DNA of 64,000 bases from Paramecium tetraurelia. Taxonomy: Eukaryota; Ciliophora; Oligohymenophorea; Peniculida; Parameciidae. The position numbers were made by a program, and so were the translations under genes. Every line of letters begins with the position of its first letter. Within the stretch, counting starts at the first letter, position 1. Where the stretch lies: positions 62,001 through 126,000 of the forward strand of contig NW_001799037.1 in NCBI RefSeq assembly GCF_000165425.1. Reading direction: 5' to 3'. Below, piece after piece: positions 51,845-63,610 of this stretch. The notes under the pieces were generated by a model. The model was not told the DNA's origin, made no database searches, and was given only the letters and a program-made list of their open reading frames with translations.

Positions 51845-51899
51845 AATAATTATTAATGAATTTCATAACAAATCGGTCTTCATTAAAAATAAAGTAAAT

Positions 51900-53374
51900 T
51901 CATAGTGGAACTGCTGGGGAATTGGCTGATTTGTGTTCTCCAAACAATCTTATTTTTTTTTATGAAGAGTAATTGCTAATCTGTTTAGTTGAGGATGCAT
52001 TTTGATAGAGCCCGTCATCATTATTGTCTGTGTTGGTTAATTTATTAAGGGTTTCATAATTTAAGGAAGATCTACAAGTGGGACAAATCTAATTAATTAA
52101 TGAATAATGAATACTTCATTTTTTTCTATCCAAAGATCTAAACAGTCAGAGTGAAAAAAATGAGTGCAATATGAGACACGAATCTTATGATCCTGTTAAT
52201 AGTTTTCTAAACATATGGGGCAACACAGATCATCACTTAGACCAGGAAATTTCCTGATTAATTCTTCGAATGTCTGAATTGGCATAAATTTATTCATTTA
52301 TCTGATGAGTGTTATCTTTTGAGACATGGATGATGAATTTCCAAACAGGTTATTAACTTAAGAGGCCCTTTTCTTACATTTAAAACAAGCGAAAATAATA
52401 ATCAAAAGAAATGACAATCCAATCGAAGTGACAATGTAAATAATAGTATTTCTATTTGAACCATCCGATTAGTCAGATAGAATTCCTACTTGAGAATTAG
52501 AATTGAAGACATAAAGTGTTTAAAAGTTCAATGAAAACTGTTCATTATTTGAATGAATTTGGTCTACACACATTTTAGAGTCTTCTTTCGAGATTTCGAT
52601 AAAAGATTGGTATTCCAATTCACCTCTTAAATAAAATGGATTTTTTCCCAAACATTAAAATATAAAGCCACATCTTTCATTAAAATCAAATCGGAATGAC
52701 TAATAATATAAAAAATACTAATACATTTAATTCTGTGATGTTTAAATAATAAATCGAAACAGGATCCAATTAATCTTAACTAGCTAAATCCATAATTTAT
52801 ATACTGCAGTCATTGCCTATATATCCTGCTACACATTAGCACGAGCCATTTAGGCACATCCCTTAATTTTGGCATGGTCTACAATTCTTAGCTGATAAAT
52901 TACACATAGCATTCATTTTTGTTTTGAATGTCAAAGTTAATCATGAAATCACTTCTCTACTCCAAAACAACAATTATATTGGCTCTTGTGTTTTTTTTCA
53001 ATTAGATTATATTCATGTAACTATTATCTTTTTCTTTAAATTCAACAACTATTGTTTAAGTGGGTTTTCCAAAATCATAGGAATTTAGATCTGCAACACA
53101 TTAATTGCTAATTTGGTTAGAAGTTGATCTCTTACTTTTGAATTGCAAAATAATCAGGAATCCTTGGAAATGAGGGCGATCTTCTACAAATCAAAAAAAG
53201 AGGCAACTTATGAGAATAATAATTATTAAGAGTAATTATCAATCTCTGATCTACTGTCAAATTGATCCTGTCAAAGATGTCTGTTTCAATGTTGATCTAC
53301 CCATTCATTTATTTATATCCTTTGCTAAAAATTGAATCAGCAACTCCTACAGTCAATAAAATATTTAGAAACAT
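51900..53374 (-). CDS. EGF-TM-RING-H2 membrane protein, copy 2, 458 aa
   Basis: ATG 53374 begins [16 protein letters not shown], a signal peptide; an ATG 13 nt upstream is out of frame. Four introns (28, 19, 25 and 26 nt) are needed. The ectodomain contains the EGF-like text [22 protein letters not shown], then a membrane span ([20 protein letters not shown]) and basic KCKKR. The RING-H2 finger reads [23 protein letters not shown] and CPTCRSSL, with the last intron again between the Trp and the CPTC pair. Its stop codon lies 55 bp upstream of the ATG of copy 1. Predicted ubiquitin ligase; the ligand is unknown. Confidence 0.85.
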
Positions 53375-53484
53375 ATAATAAAATCATAATTCGTCAGTTT
53401 TCGCTAAACTAACAAAGACCTGGAGTGTTAATTTGAATGACATTGGCAGACCCAGGAGATTGAGTTTCTAAAATGCTTTAATTG

Positions 53485-55068
53485 TCATTTACATTGCAAT
53501 TATCGTATTCTTTATTCTCTTTGCTAAAACTCTTATAATTTTAAAGGATCAATTTGAATAGCATCGTCAACCACCACTCCTAACCTAATAATCTATTCAT
53601 CCTATATCTGTTGCATGTATCTTTCCTAAGTCAAATTGCTTCTACAAAAAGGACAAGTCTATCATAATATTCTTAAGTACTTAAGTTCTTTTTCGCCATT
53701 CATCCAAGCAATACTGATGAAATAAATGCAAACAATATGTCAATTTAACCAAGTCCTGTTTCTTGAATTGCAATAGACAAATCTAACATTCTGAAGATTC
53801 CTGAAGTCCTGGAAATTCCTAAATCACTTAATCATAAATTTCAGTTGCAATATAATCCTATCTCAGGGAATGTCTAAACTTTTTAAGTTTGAGTTAATTT
53901 GCCTATTCATTGCTCGGCTATAGAATCAATATTCTTTTCCCTTTTCTCTATTTCTGGATCATACAGATGATCAACAAAATCAAAATTATCAAACTCCCCA
54001 AAACACATAGAATAATGTAAACGATCTCTAAAGTATCATCACTTTCTTCGGAATCCCCTGAGGTCAGAGTTAGTTTTATTTCAGTATTCATAATTTGTTC
54101 ATTAACAAACAAAATTATCAAGTATTTTTATAATGGAGTTTCTAGAGCTTCCTCTATTTTATTGGCATTTTCAAAGCAATTCTGTAGATCCTTCTCACTA
54201 ATCATTAGATTTCCATTCGAGATATTGGTTTGATTGAATGAGTTACTCTGATAAAAGGGGATGTACTGTTTTTGGTATGAACATCCATAGTAGAGCTTTA
54301 TCTCTAATTGTGAATCAATAGTTATGATAAGATTTGATGAGGAATCTGGAAGAGGAACAATGATAAGATTTTCAGTCTGTCTCTCCATTTAGAACTAGAT
54401 AATAATTTAAATTTACTGAAGATTTACTTCTGAAATTTATAATATTGCTAGTCATCTAACATGTACTGTCTAGTACTCCTAATTGGCATTGGCATAATTT
54501 TACTGCATTCTCACTGCAATATCCTCGGTTATTACATGAACTAATTTATAATGAAATCAAACTTATAGCATTCTCCTTTTTCAGAGGAACTGATTGTCAA
54601 TGTATACGTCGTTTCTTACGTCGAGTAGACATACAATCTCATTTTACGGTGATTTAATTAATAAACACTATATTGATTGTATACCCATTCATTTTGGTCG
54701 TCAATGTTATTAGTAATGACTAGTTGTTATGTATTTTGATAATACAATAAAGCATTATTATCAAACACACATTATTTTCTAATTACAAATAAATCTTACT
54801 TGTTTGATTCTATATGCTATTGGATTGAACTTATGGATTATAGAATAGATTTGACAACTTACTCATCATTATTAAAGCAATAAGCCAAAAGGGGATACGA
54901 AACTTTAATTTTATTTTCTAAAATTATAGTTAAAGTTGTTTTTCCAGTAGATGTTTGACCAAATTAATCCAAATCTAAATCAATGTATTAGAGGCCCTGA
55001 GTTCTATATTGCTTTGTAACAGAAAATCCATTTATTTAAATAAATAGCAATAGTAGTCCGAATATCAT
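53485..55068 (-). CDS. EGF-TM-RING-H2 membrane protein, copy 3, 505 aa
   Basis: ATG 55068 begins MIFGLLLLFIQINGFS, a signal peptide. Three 22-nt introns close the frame. The ectodomain holds an EGF-like segment, SCNNRGYC then CQCQLG, and a second part with several sequons. The span is YIILCVLGSLIILILLIICM. The RING-H2 finger is CQICLLQF, CLHLFHQYCLDEW, CPFCRSNL, with an intron between the Trp and CPFC as in the other two copies. All three share order, intron position and orientation, so they arose by tandem duplication, but sequence identity outside the finger is low, which points to old duplications. Confidence 0.87.
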
Positions 55069-55584
55069 ATTTTGAACAATTAATTAGATTTATAAATATG
55101 TTTTATTTTTCACATTAAATCTCAATCATTAATACTAAAAATAAAAGATAGAGAAATTTCAAGGCTCTCCTACTTGAGACAGTATCGCGATTCTTAAAAA
55201 TTTAATACTTAATAAAAAAATTACAACTCATCTAATTCAGTTTTTTCTTTTCAACCATTCCTTGTATCTTCGTTTCTTATAATTTTTTTTTTTTGTTATC
55301 AATCAATAAATTAGACAGTCAGGAAGATCATTTGATATGATGCTAGGCCTATTACTCCATTAATTTTTTTATATCAAATTTGTAGACATCATGAAAGCAT
55401 TAGAATATATTAGGTCCTATTGATCTGTTAAATAATTGAGTTAATTTGCTAAAAAATAGGTTAGCTTATCTACTTTCTTAGTATTTTCTCTCAAGTGATC
55501 TTCTCGAATGTGGCTTGCATAAAGTTACAGAATCTTGTATTTGTTTTATTAAAAATCGTGTATATATATATATAATAAATTAAT
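55069..55584. other. Intergenic region, no gene seen
   Basis: About 515 bp of AT-rich sequence with a TA dinucleotide run near 55560-55575. No coding frame supported. Confidence 0.6.
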
Positions 55585-56017
55585 TCACTTTCCCAAACCA
55601 TTTCCCAAATCAAATTTAATAGCATACTTCTAAAATAAATCCTTATCGTAATCCTATATTTTCTTTTTCAAATCTTGTTTCATATTCATGTATTTGCTAT
55701 CTCCCATATGTGTTCTTCTCATTGCGTCTTAATTTTAGAATTCCATAAAGAACTCATTACTTGTTACCAAAAACTAAATCACAAAAGGGTTGTACTTTTT
55801 TTTTTTTCTCCACTTATGTATTAGTATTGTCTTATCCTTTTTTTCTGAAATATTCTTCTAATGTCATTCCATTGTAACTATTCGGATTAAAATTCTAAGC
55901 CGTTCTGCTTTGAATAGCTGTACGATTTCTCTATTAATTCGAATTTGTTATTCTTCTTTTTTCTAATCGAGAACATTTCGATGTCTCTGGTCTTTATTCT
56001 ATACGCTCTTAACTCAT
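55585..56017 (-). CDS. Short basic protein, 136 aa, family not recognised
   Basis: ATG 56017 and one 22-nt intron give 137 codons to TGA 55585-55587. The N-terminal half is Arg/Gln/Ser-rich (SRLEKRRITNSNQQRNR), then NPNSYNGMTLEEYFRKK, a run of four Lys written as twelve A in the transcript, CDLFFMEF, and a basic helix ending AIKFDLGNGLGK. It may bind nucleic acid (inference from charge). The homopolymer makes the frame sensitive to assembly error, but the text on both sides stays protein-like. Confidence 0.65.
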
Positions 56018-56211
56018 TTTTATTGAAAAAATTAATATAATTTACTCATCTGTTAATAAATTTAATTCATACCCTATAACATTACAAACCTCCAATTAAA
56101 ACGTTATCCAAAAGAATAATCACCTTGTATACTAAATAGAGTAATAGTAAATTAAAACAATTTCAAACGTTTTTATATTTCCGATCATTTTTATATAATT
56201 TAACACGAACC

Positions 56212-56691
56212 ATGAATTCTGTAGGTTTCTAGGAGATTGTATTCAGTAATATAAAGAATGACCACTTAGGTTTTATTTCTAAGAGTAAAACTTTAATGAA
56301 AAAGCCAAAAATTAATAATTAATGTATTGCTTTGTGCATACCAAGTTCTTATATCAAAACACTCTAAACTAATAGAACTTTGAAAAGAAAGGAACATATA
56401 ATAATCAATTTTAATTCTATATAAATAAATTTGCCAAAACAACTTTTAGAATAAGATTAGATCATTTCGATTGATAATATAATAGAATCATAAAATCTTC
56501 CTTAAACTAATTCAAGTATAAGAGAGAGAGATATGTTTCTAAGGATTTCATTAATAAATAATAATATAAGAGTTATATTAAATTTCGAAATCAACTTTCA
56601 TATTATATGCCTACTGATGCATCTAAGATATATCGACACCAATAAAATTCTTTTATAACTTGTATAATAATTAATGTTTCATTAAATTTGA
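56212..56691 (+). CDS. Unresolved coding stretch, frame uncertain
   Basis: ATG 56212 opens 159 codons in the ciliate code (begins MNSVGFQEIVFSNIKNDHLG). The next frame is also protein-like across most of the interval (CFVHTKFLYQNTLNQQ ... YYMPTDASKIYRHQQ) but is cut by a TGA within it. Only 19 bp separate the stop from the RasGEF ATG. The stretch may be a separate small gene, a 5' part of the RasGEF gene with introns I cannot place, or a gene with a frame change. Coordinates should be taken as the interval, not as a firm model. Confidence 0.35.
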
Positions 56692-56710
56692 GAAATTTAT
56701 AATTTTTTTT

Positions 56711-58078
56711 ATGAAAATATTCTGGCTCAGACCATCTGCTGGAGATTCATAATAATCAGCAATTGTTTATCAGAAATAATAATAGGAAGCTGTTAAGTAA
56801 GTCATTACTCCGAAAAGAGAGTCAACCAAATTTCCTTTTCACTTGAGTTTAGAAAAGGCGAAATGGATAATTGATAAGTAAAGATTCAATTTATTTTAAA
56901 GTGTTGACAATAAAATCTTGGGTAATTAAGTTAGGGCTCTTTTGAGTGCCCCTGTAAAAAACTGGATGTAACTGAATACAAATCTATAAAATTTAGAACA
57001 ATGTGATGATTTTTTTAACATTCACGTTAATTCACTATTTATATAATTAGATGAATAAATATTCAAGAAAAAAAATGAAAATAATTATTAGATGAAAACA
57101 TTAGTTTTGACTCTTGATTACTACATGAACATTTAAACCTTTTTATTGTTTTTATATTGGAAACTACTTAGAAACAGCGAGGAATTAATAATCATAGAAA
57201 GGCTATTAGAGTGGATAATTAAAATTAGGTACATTTGCCTAAATATAGATTATCTAATGGAACATTTCATCCACTTCTTATTTGATAATCGAATTCAACT
57301 GAGATAAGTGAAGCCTTATGAGATCATTCCCAAACCATTGATAGGCTATGAAGAAATGGATCTATTTTCATTGGATCCTGCAGTGCTGAGCAATGTTATC
57401 ACTGAGATAAACGAGGAATTCTACTCCTAGTTATAATTCAATAACTTACTCACCAATCTAGACAATGGGAAATAGAGTTAGTTCTTATCGGAGTATTTTG
57501 ATAGAATCAACTCTTTCTCCTTATATATTTAGACAACGATATTAAAGAAGAAGGATAGAAAGAAGGCTATCGATTATTTCTATGAGGTTTGTTTAGAACT
57601 TTGTAAAAATGAGGATGGGGAAGGAGTATTTTTATTATTTACTTTAAGTATTGAACGATTGGATTAAGATTTATTGCATTCTATTCAATATATTAGCCCA
57701 ATCTAATAATAGATACTGATCGACATGACCAAAACCTTTGTGTGCAATAAACACATTTATACACCTTCAACCACTAAAAAGCTCTATCCAATCCCATCTT
57801 TTTATCATTTTTGGACTAAACTCAAAAAATTAGAATAGGCAGCTTAACAAAGTAAAGACTTGAAGTATATTGATCAAATCCGAAATATCCTTCTAGATTT
57901 AATGTTTATTCGTTAATCCAATAGTTCAAGATTGCTCACAAGATAAAAACAAAGTGATCCTCTTTTAAAATATTTCTTGTTAAAAGGACATCAAATAGAA
58001 CTATCTTAAATGTTAGAAATTCCAATAGGTAATTGGAATTAAATGTAATTAAAATTAATGAAAATGGCATCAAATTGA
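56711..58078 (+). CDS. Ras-type guanine nucleotide exchange factor (RasGEF/CDC25 domain)
   Basis: A single exon of 456 codons from ATG 56711. Residues about 60-200 look like a RasGEF N-terminal helical domain (VRALLSAPVKNWMQL, ERLLEWIIKIRYICLN). From about 215 the catalytic CDC25 homology follows: YEEMDLFSLDPAVLSNVI at the start, then EYFDRINSFSLYIQTTIL, KKAIDYFYEVCLELCKNEDG and LFTLSIERLDQ, which match the helices that grip the nucleotide-binding switch of Ras. It should activate a Ras- or Rap-like GTPase. The true N-terminus could lie upstream in the preceding interval. Confidence 0.75.
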
Positions 58079-58182
58079 ATGTATTTATTTATAATTTAAT
58101 TAATATTATATTTTTCACTGGAATTTATATTTTATGCTATAAAAGCACTGAAAAATTAAAAAAACTAGATAATAATAAAAAT

Positions 58183-58638
58183 ATGTAGGGCAATGTTTAA
58201 TAAGTGTTCTTGCAGTTTACTGCAAATAAACCAGAGATGGATGGAAAAACCTTTGCTAAAGTTTCCAAAGATTGTCATCTTCTAGATAAGAAATTGACAT
58301 CCACAGATGTAGATTTAATCTTTGCAAAAATCAAACCCACCCCAGCAGCTAGATCAATAACCTATGCTTAATTTGAAAAGGGTTTGTAAATGATGGCTGA
58401 AAAGAAGGGGGTTGGAGTTCAAGATGTTCACAATCAAATTCTCAATGCTGGTGGACCTCATTTTTAAGGAACAAAAGCAGATGCTGTCAAATTCCATGAC
58501 GACAAAAACCTATACACAGGAGTTCATGCAAATGGTGGACCATCAACAATAGATAAGAATCACGGAGGATTGAATACCATTTGTGATAGATCCTAAGCAG
58601 ATGTTAGAGGAAGTCAAAAAATGATGAAAAATATATGA
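58183..58638 (+). CDS. TPPP/p25-alpha family protein
   Basis: A single exon of 151 codons. The family text is evident: FAKVSKDCHLLDKKLTSTDV, DLIFAKIKP, SITYAQFEKGLQMMAEKK, GGPHFQGT and the C-terminal signature LYTGVHANGGPSTIDK. TPPP proteins bind and bundle tubulin; short protist members are linked to motile cilia (apicortin and flagellar relatives). The start ATG 58183 gives the usual short N-terminus. It lies 104 bp downstream of the RasGEF gene on the same strand. Confidence 0.92.
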
Positions 58639-59094
58639 TTATATTACACATTTATTATTAAATCAGAAAAAAGATTTGCGTAATTATAAAAACACCCACT
58701 TCATAAAGAGGCTTCTGGAAAATTAATATTGAATTATAATTAGGTCTAAATTAAGATAACCTTGGGTTGAAATATGTTTTATCCTAACACTTATGTACGA
58801 TACTCTTCTAATTAGTTTCAGACCATTAAGAATAATAACAAATCAATTAATTGATTAATACCTAGTACTACGGCAGTTTAATGTACTGTACATTAGTAAT
58901 TTAATTGCTACAGTCGATTTATTTATTGTAAATTTAATTAAAAATTAGTAAATCTTAGTTGGCACTTCTGCAACAGACTCAGTATACTTGTAGTTATAAA
59001 GTTTAATTAATAAATATTATTCTTCATATATTTTTGTAAGGTTTTATATACTCAGTAATTATTTTGATTCACTTATTTAAATATTATACATAAA
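58639..59094. other. Intergenic region, no gene seen
   Basis: About 455 bp between two plus-strand genes. A short imperfect palindrome, GTACTGTAC, occurs near 58880-58888; no structured RNA could be assigned. Confidence 0.55.
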
Positions 59095-60579
59095 ATGGAT
59101 GTGAAAATAAAGGATTCTTTTTTTGATGATCCGGAAACTACGACCTTTTGGGTTAACAATGGTCTACCCAATTAAGACCAAATATTATAAATGCAGGATT
59201 CAATGTACATCTAAAAGGAAAATGAGTTCTGCAAACGCACTCTAGGCATTTAGAATCACTACTTACTTTACTTTAAAAAATAAGTATATTGTAACCAATA
59301 ACCAATAGACGGCTCAAAAATGGGTTAACTTGGACAATGCTACTATTGAATATGTCAAACATTAAAGTGTAGGATTGGGGATTAGAATTTCAAAACATAA
59401 ATAATGTTTTGAGTTCTTCGGAGATGTCGAACCTTGGTATAATTATTTGAGATAATATTGTGTACAAAGAAATTTTTCCCAAAGTTACACTTTATTAAAG
59501 AAAATTGGATAAGGAAATTTTGCTGATGTATTTAATGACCCTATTTTTAGGTATATAAGGCAACCAATAAGATGGATGGAGCTGAATACGCTATCAAGTG
59601 CTTCAGGAAGAACAAATTAAAGGAGAACGTCGATAGATTATCAATGATCAAAGAAATATCAATCATGAAGAAAATCCAGCATGAATCAGTCATTAAATTA
59701 TATGAAGTATATGAAGGAGATGATTGTTTGTACTTGGTTTTGGAATACTTGAGAGGAGGAGAACTTCACCAATTTATGAAGAAGTCTCCTCCCTTTTCTG
59801 AAGAAAAATGTTCAAAGTTGATTTTTCGGATTCTAAAGGCCTTATATTCTATACATCAAAAAGGAATATTGCATCGGGATCTTAAGCCAGAAAATATTAT
59901 GTTGAGAAACAAAGATGATCTTGATAATATCTGTATCGGAGATTTTGGATTAGCCGATTATTATTCTCCAAGTGGCCAATATCTTTTTACTAGATGTGGA
60001 ACTCCAGGCTATGTTGCTCCAGAATTGCTACAAGATAAGCTCTATGATTTCAAAATTGACATTTATAGTGTTGGAATACTTATGTACATTTTAATCGCAG
60101 GTAAGTCGCCATTCGATGGCAAAGACTATGATGATGTTGTTATGAGAAACTACTATGCGAAGGTGAAATTTGAAGATTGTAAATTAACTGAGGTCGGTAT
60201 GAACTTCTTAAAAGGTTTAATGAATAAAAATCCAATTCAAAGATTTAGTGCAGAAGAAGCGTTAAATCATCCATGGTTTGCAACAGAAAATTCCAATAAA
60301 GCTTGTTAATTTAAAATTCGAAAACAAAACTACGTATTGAAAAAACTGGGTCATTGTGAATTATAAATCAAATAGTTTTCAGCTATTTCTACTTAGTTCA
60401 GTCCTAAAAGTTCGTTATCAAGCCTTAGTCCTTACTGTATGACTAAATATAACTTGGATGAAAGTCCACAAACTCCTAATTCACCAAGCGCATAATTCGC
60501 CATTTCAACTCCCAGAACTCCTGGTATGTGTAAATTAAGGCCAGTTCGACGCTCTTAATTTAACTTAAAATAAATTTGA
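59095..60579 (+). CDS. Ser/Thr protein kinase with N-terminal PH-like region (active-site motifs intact)
   Basis: Three exons (introns of 25 and 23 nt) give 478 residues from ATG 59095. The PH-like part ends DVEPWYNYLRQYC. The kinase domain is complete: GQGNFADVY, YAIKCFRKNK, LHRDLKPENIM, IGDFGLADYY, CGTPGYVAPE and DIYSVGILMYILIAGKSPF, closing with RFSAEEALNHPWF. The tail is Ser/Pro/Thr-rich (SPKSSLSSLSP, TPNSPSAQ). This is the clearest active member of the local kinase family and a good reference for the two pseudokinases at 35.4-38.7 kb. Confidence 0.92.
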
Positions 60580-60971
60580 TTTTAATATGTATATAAGTCA
60601 ATGATTTAACTTAGAGATTATTTAATTCTATTAATACTTGAATTCCTATTTATTGATTTCAGAAGAAAGAGTAGAAAATTTGCAAAGTAGATTAATAATT
60701 TATCTTTAAAAATTACATATAAATAATATCCATACGTGTTCTTTTGATTTACATCATTTTTGTAAAGTTGTAATTAAAAAAAATAAATCATATATATGAA
60801 TGGTATTATCTAAAATTATTTCTATTTTTCAACTATTTCTGAGGAGAATTAATTTCTTATTCTATCATTTGGAGATGCAAAAATTGTGAGAATTATGATT
60901 ATAATTATACGAATGATATTTGTTACAACACTTGCTCTTTATCAGAGTTAAAAATGTAAAATTAATCATAT
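60580..60971. other. Convergent intergenic region, no gene seen
   Basis: About 390 bp, AT-rich, between the kinase and Myb gene 3' ends. Confidence 0.6.
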
Positions 60972-61436
60972 TCATTAAATAACTTAGTCAAGCTCCTCTT
61001 CTGAAATAGATTCAGATCTTGCATTTCTAAGCTTTTGGAATTATTATCTTATGTATTATTTACTTCTCATTTTAAGATACGAAAGCTTGTTAGATTATTT
61101 GAATTTCTTAGCAGGCTTGTAAGATTTTCCTTAGACTACTAAAGGATTGAATTTCTGATGATGAGATCTAGGGAATATTAATTCAAAAATAAATACCTAC
61201 ATTGACTTGGGCTTCTTGTAGCAATACTTTAACTCATTTTCTTAAAAAATCTTTATCCTTTGCTTCTTTATTGTGTTTCTACCAAATCTTATGAATTATA
61301 TAGAAAATCCAGATAAAGTTTATGTTCTTAATCAGTCCAGTGCCCGGTGTTCAACTGTTTTTGTTTGGACAATTCTTTAGTTTTTGTTTAAGTCTGTTAG
61401 GAGAAGATTTTCAAAGTGTGCAGTCTCAAATTTCAT
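60972..61436 (-). CDS. Single Myb/SANT-domain protein
   Basis: The core text is a Myb/SANT repeat of the SHAQKY-like type: GHWTDQEHKLYLDFL, GQRFFKKMSQSIATRSPSQCRSHHQKF. A 29-nt intron splits the Arg codon within QCRSHHQK. The C-terminal region is basic then acidic (SESISEEELDQ). The N-terminus is less sure: ATG 61436 connects to the domain only if a 16-nt GT-AG intron (gtccaaacaaaaacag) is removed, shorter than the usual minimum, so another start or intron may apply. A sequence-specific DNA-binding role is inferred from the domain. Confidence 0.65.
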
Positions 61437-61788
61437 TTTATGTTATCTACTTGAAGAACTATTTATATTTAGAAATTAATATTTAAATACTATTATTGAT
61501 ATCAAAATAATAAATAATAAATCAGTTTATTTAGAACATAATTTCTGATTGAGCATATGAATGCCAATAATTAATATTAAATTTGCGAAAATTCAATAAT
61601 ATTTGATTGAAAATGATTATCTTTAAAAATAAAATGCTTAATCAAAAAAAAACTATATTTGAAATGATGATATAATTTCATTTTTTCTTGAAACATATTG
61701 TAATTAACAATTTAAAATTAAATTGATATTTAAAGAAAATATAACGATAAAAATTAATAATAAAAATAATTCATAAATAAAATTTATT
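61437..61788. other. Divergent intergenic region
   Basis: About 350 bp, extremely AT-rich, between divergent starts; it holds both promoters and possibly the true 5' end of the Myb gene. Confidence 0.55.
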
Positions 61789-63430
61789 ATGCTTTCCTAA
61801 TCAAATTTGACTCTAACTACTTAAATCAGATTAGCCACTGTTATTCAAGCAATCGCATAAAACGAATAATTGAGTGAGAAAAGAAGATAAATACTAGCCT
61901 AGCTTGACATGTTCACTGTAGAAGTTGGTAATTATTTTAACAAAAACCATAGCGTTTTTACGGTTGGATCAAAGCAGAGTGAATCAATTGGCACATACAG
62001 ATATAATTGAATTTTTATAAGACAATAAAATATCCCATTCCCAATTTGAGGCAGCCTACCTCTTTAAGAGATTAGATTGGGACAGAGATGGAAGAATAAA
62101 ATTGGGAGAGTAAATGATCTATTTAATGTTATAGTTTTCTCTAATACATTTTACCAAAAAGAAATAACACCTTAAGAGACATCGCCAAAGCCAGAACCCC
62201 TTATTAAATTGAACCTGGAATGTTATTGCCTAACGAAGTTGAATTGGCACTTGCTGACTTATTTACCTAAGAAATCAATAATTACAGGACAATAAGCCAT
62301 GCAAGATAGGCTCTAGTCAATTCTTTAGACTACTCAACCTTGGAGGCCTTCAAAACTCTTGATTTGTTTAACCAAGGTTTTCTGACAAAGGAAACTTTAT
62401 CCCTATTCATGTAAAAGTAAGGAGCCCCATTGTTGAATGAAGAAGTAGACTCATTCTTTGATGCTGTTGATTTGGATCAAGATGGAAGAATATCCTATAG
62501 TGAATTGGTAGAGGCAGTTCACTTGATGGAGCCCTTACCCTATAGATCAAGTGTTGTTAGGGACACAGACTATATTAGAGCAGTAGAAAATAATAGATCA
62601 CTAGAAAGACTAGCTCTGCCTAGTTATCCTTATTATTTCTACCCATACTATCCCTATTATTATCCTTATTACTATCCATCTTTGAGATTGGAAAATGTTA
62701 GACAAAGAGAAAATTCTCTCGAAAGATTAAGAAGATCAAGATTATAATAGATCGAGAGTGAAAATAGAATTATTCATTTGGAGAACGAAACAAGAAGAAG
62801 TGCTGAAAGATAAAGAAGCGCTGAAAGATTAAGATAGATTTAAGAAGAAAGTTTGATTAGATAAAAGCAAATTGAGGAGTAAAATAGAATCAGAGAGCTA
62901 GATAGGATAAGAGATGATGACTTGAGAAGAAGCAGAGAAAGAATAAGATTGATAGAAAACGAAGCAAGACTTAAGTAAATTGAGGCCGAAAGTAGGGCAA
63001 GAGATATCGAAAGAGAGAATAGATTATTAGTATTAGAAAGAGAGTAGAGAATAAGATAAGCAGAGTTGGAAAGAGAATTAATAGAAAGCAAAGTTAAATA
63101 TCAAAATTTGGAGAGATAAAGTTCTTTAGAGAGATTGAGATAACTTGAAGATATAAGAAGAGCAGAATTAGATAAATTAAGAACAAGCTCAGCATTGGCT
63201 TACTCTCCTTATTATTCCACATACACTTCAAACGTACCATATTATGAGAAAGTATTATAAAAATACCCATATTCTTTAATTGATTCGATAAATGCTTTTA
63301 AGTATTAGAATTTAATCTATTTATTAGTTCTATAAGAAGATATTCACCAATTAATAATAAGTCATTGGTCTAATCAACAATTTACGAAAGCCCAAGTAAA
63401 ATAAAGAAGTAGGAATTCAAGTAAAAATGA
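61789..63430 (+). CDS. EF-hand protein with Tyr/Pro-rich hinge and Arg-rich coiled coil, 520 aa
   Basis: Four exons (introns of 25, 28 and 26 nt) close as 521 codons. Two canonical calcium loops are seen, DWDRDGRIKLGE (about residue 96) and DLDQDGRISYSE (about residue 215), with other degenerate EF units between. Next comes a low-complexity segment of almost only Tyr and Pro at 62620-62680, then about 150 residues of Arg/Glu-rich helix built on ERxR and RxxE repeats (SLERLRRSR, RRSAERQRSAERLR). A second aromatic stretch (AYSPYYSTY) leads to the C-terminus. Probably a calcium-responsive cytoskeletal or cortical protein; no exact family recognised. Confidence 0.8.
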
Positions 63431-63610
63431 TTAATACAATTTTCATTAATAATCTAAATACATATATTTGTTCTATTGCCCTTATTGTCACTCTAAAATG
63501 TGAGATGTCATAAACAACAGCTAAAATCAAAAAGAAATTTCAACGTTGTATACATTTAAATAAAATATCTCTAAATCAGCCTAAAAGAATAAAATATAAA
63601 AATTTAATAA

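Noticed and set aside
62840-63091. Minus-strand Leu/Ser-rich ORF of 83 codons resembling a membrane protein
   Set aside because: It is the antisense of the Arg/Glu-rich coiled-coil exon; Leu/Ser-rich text is the mirror of Arg/Glu codons.
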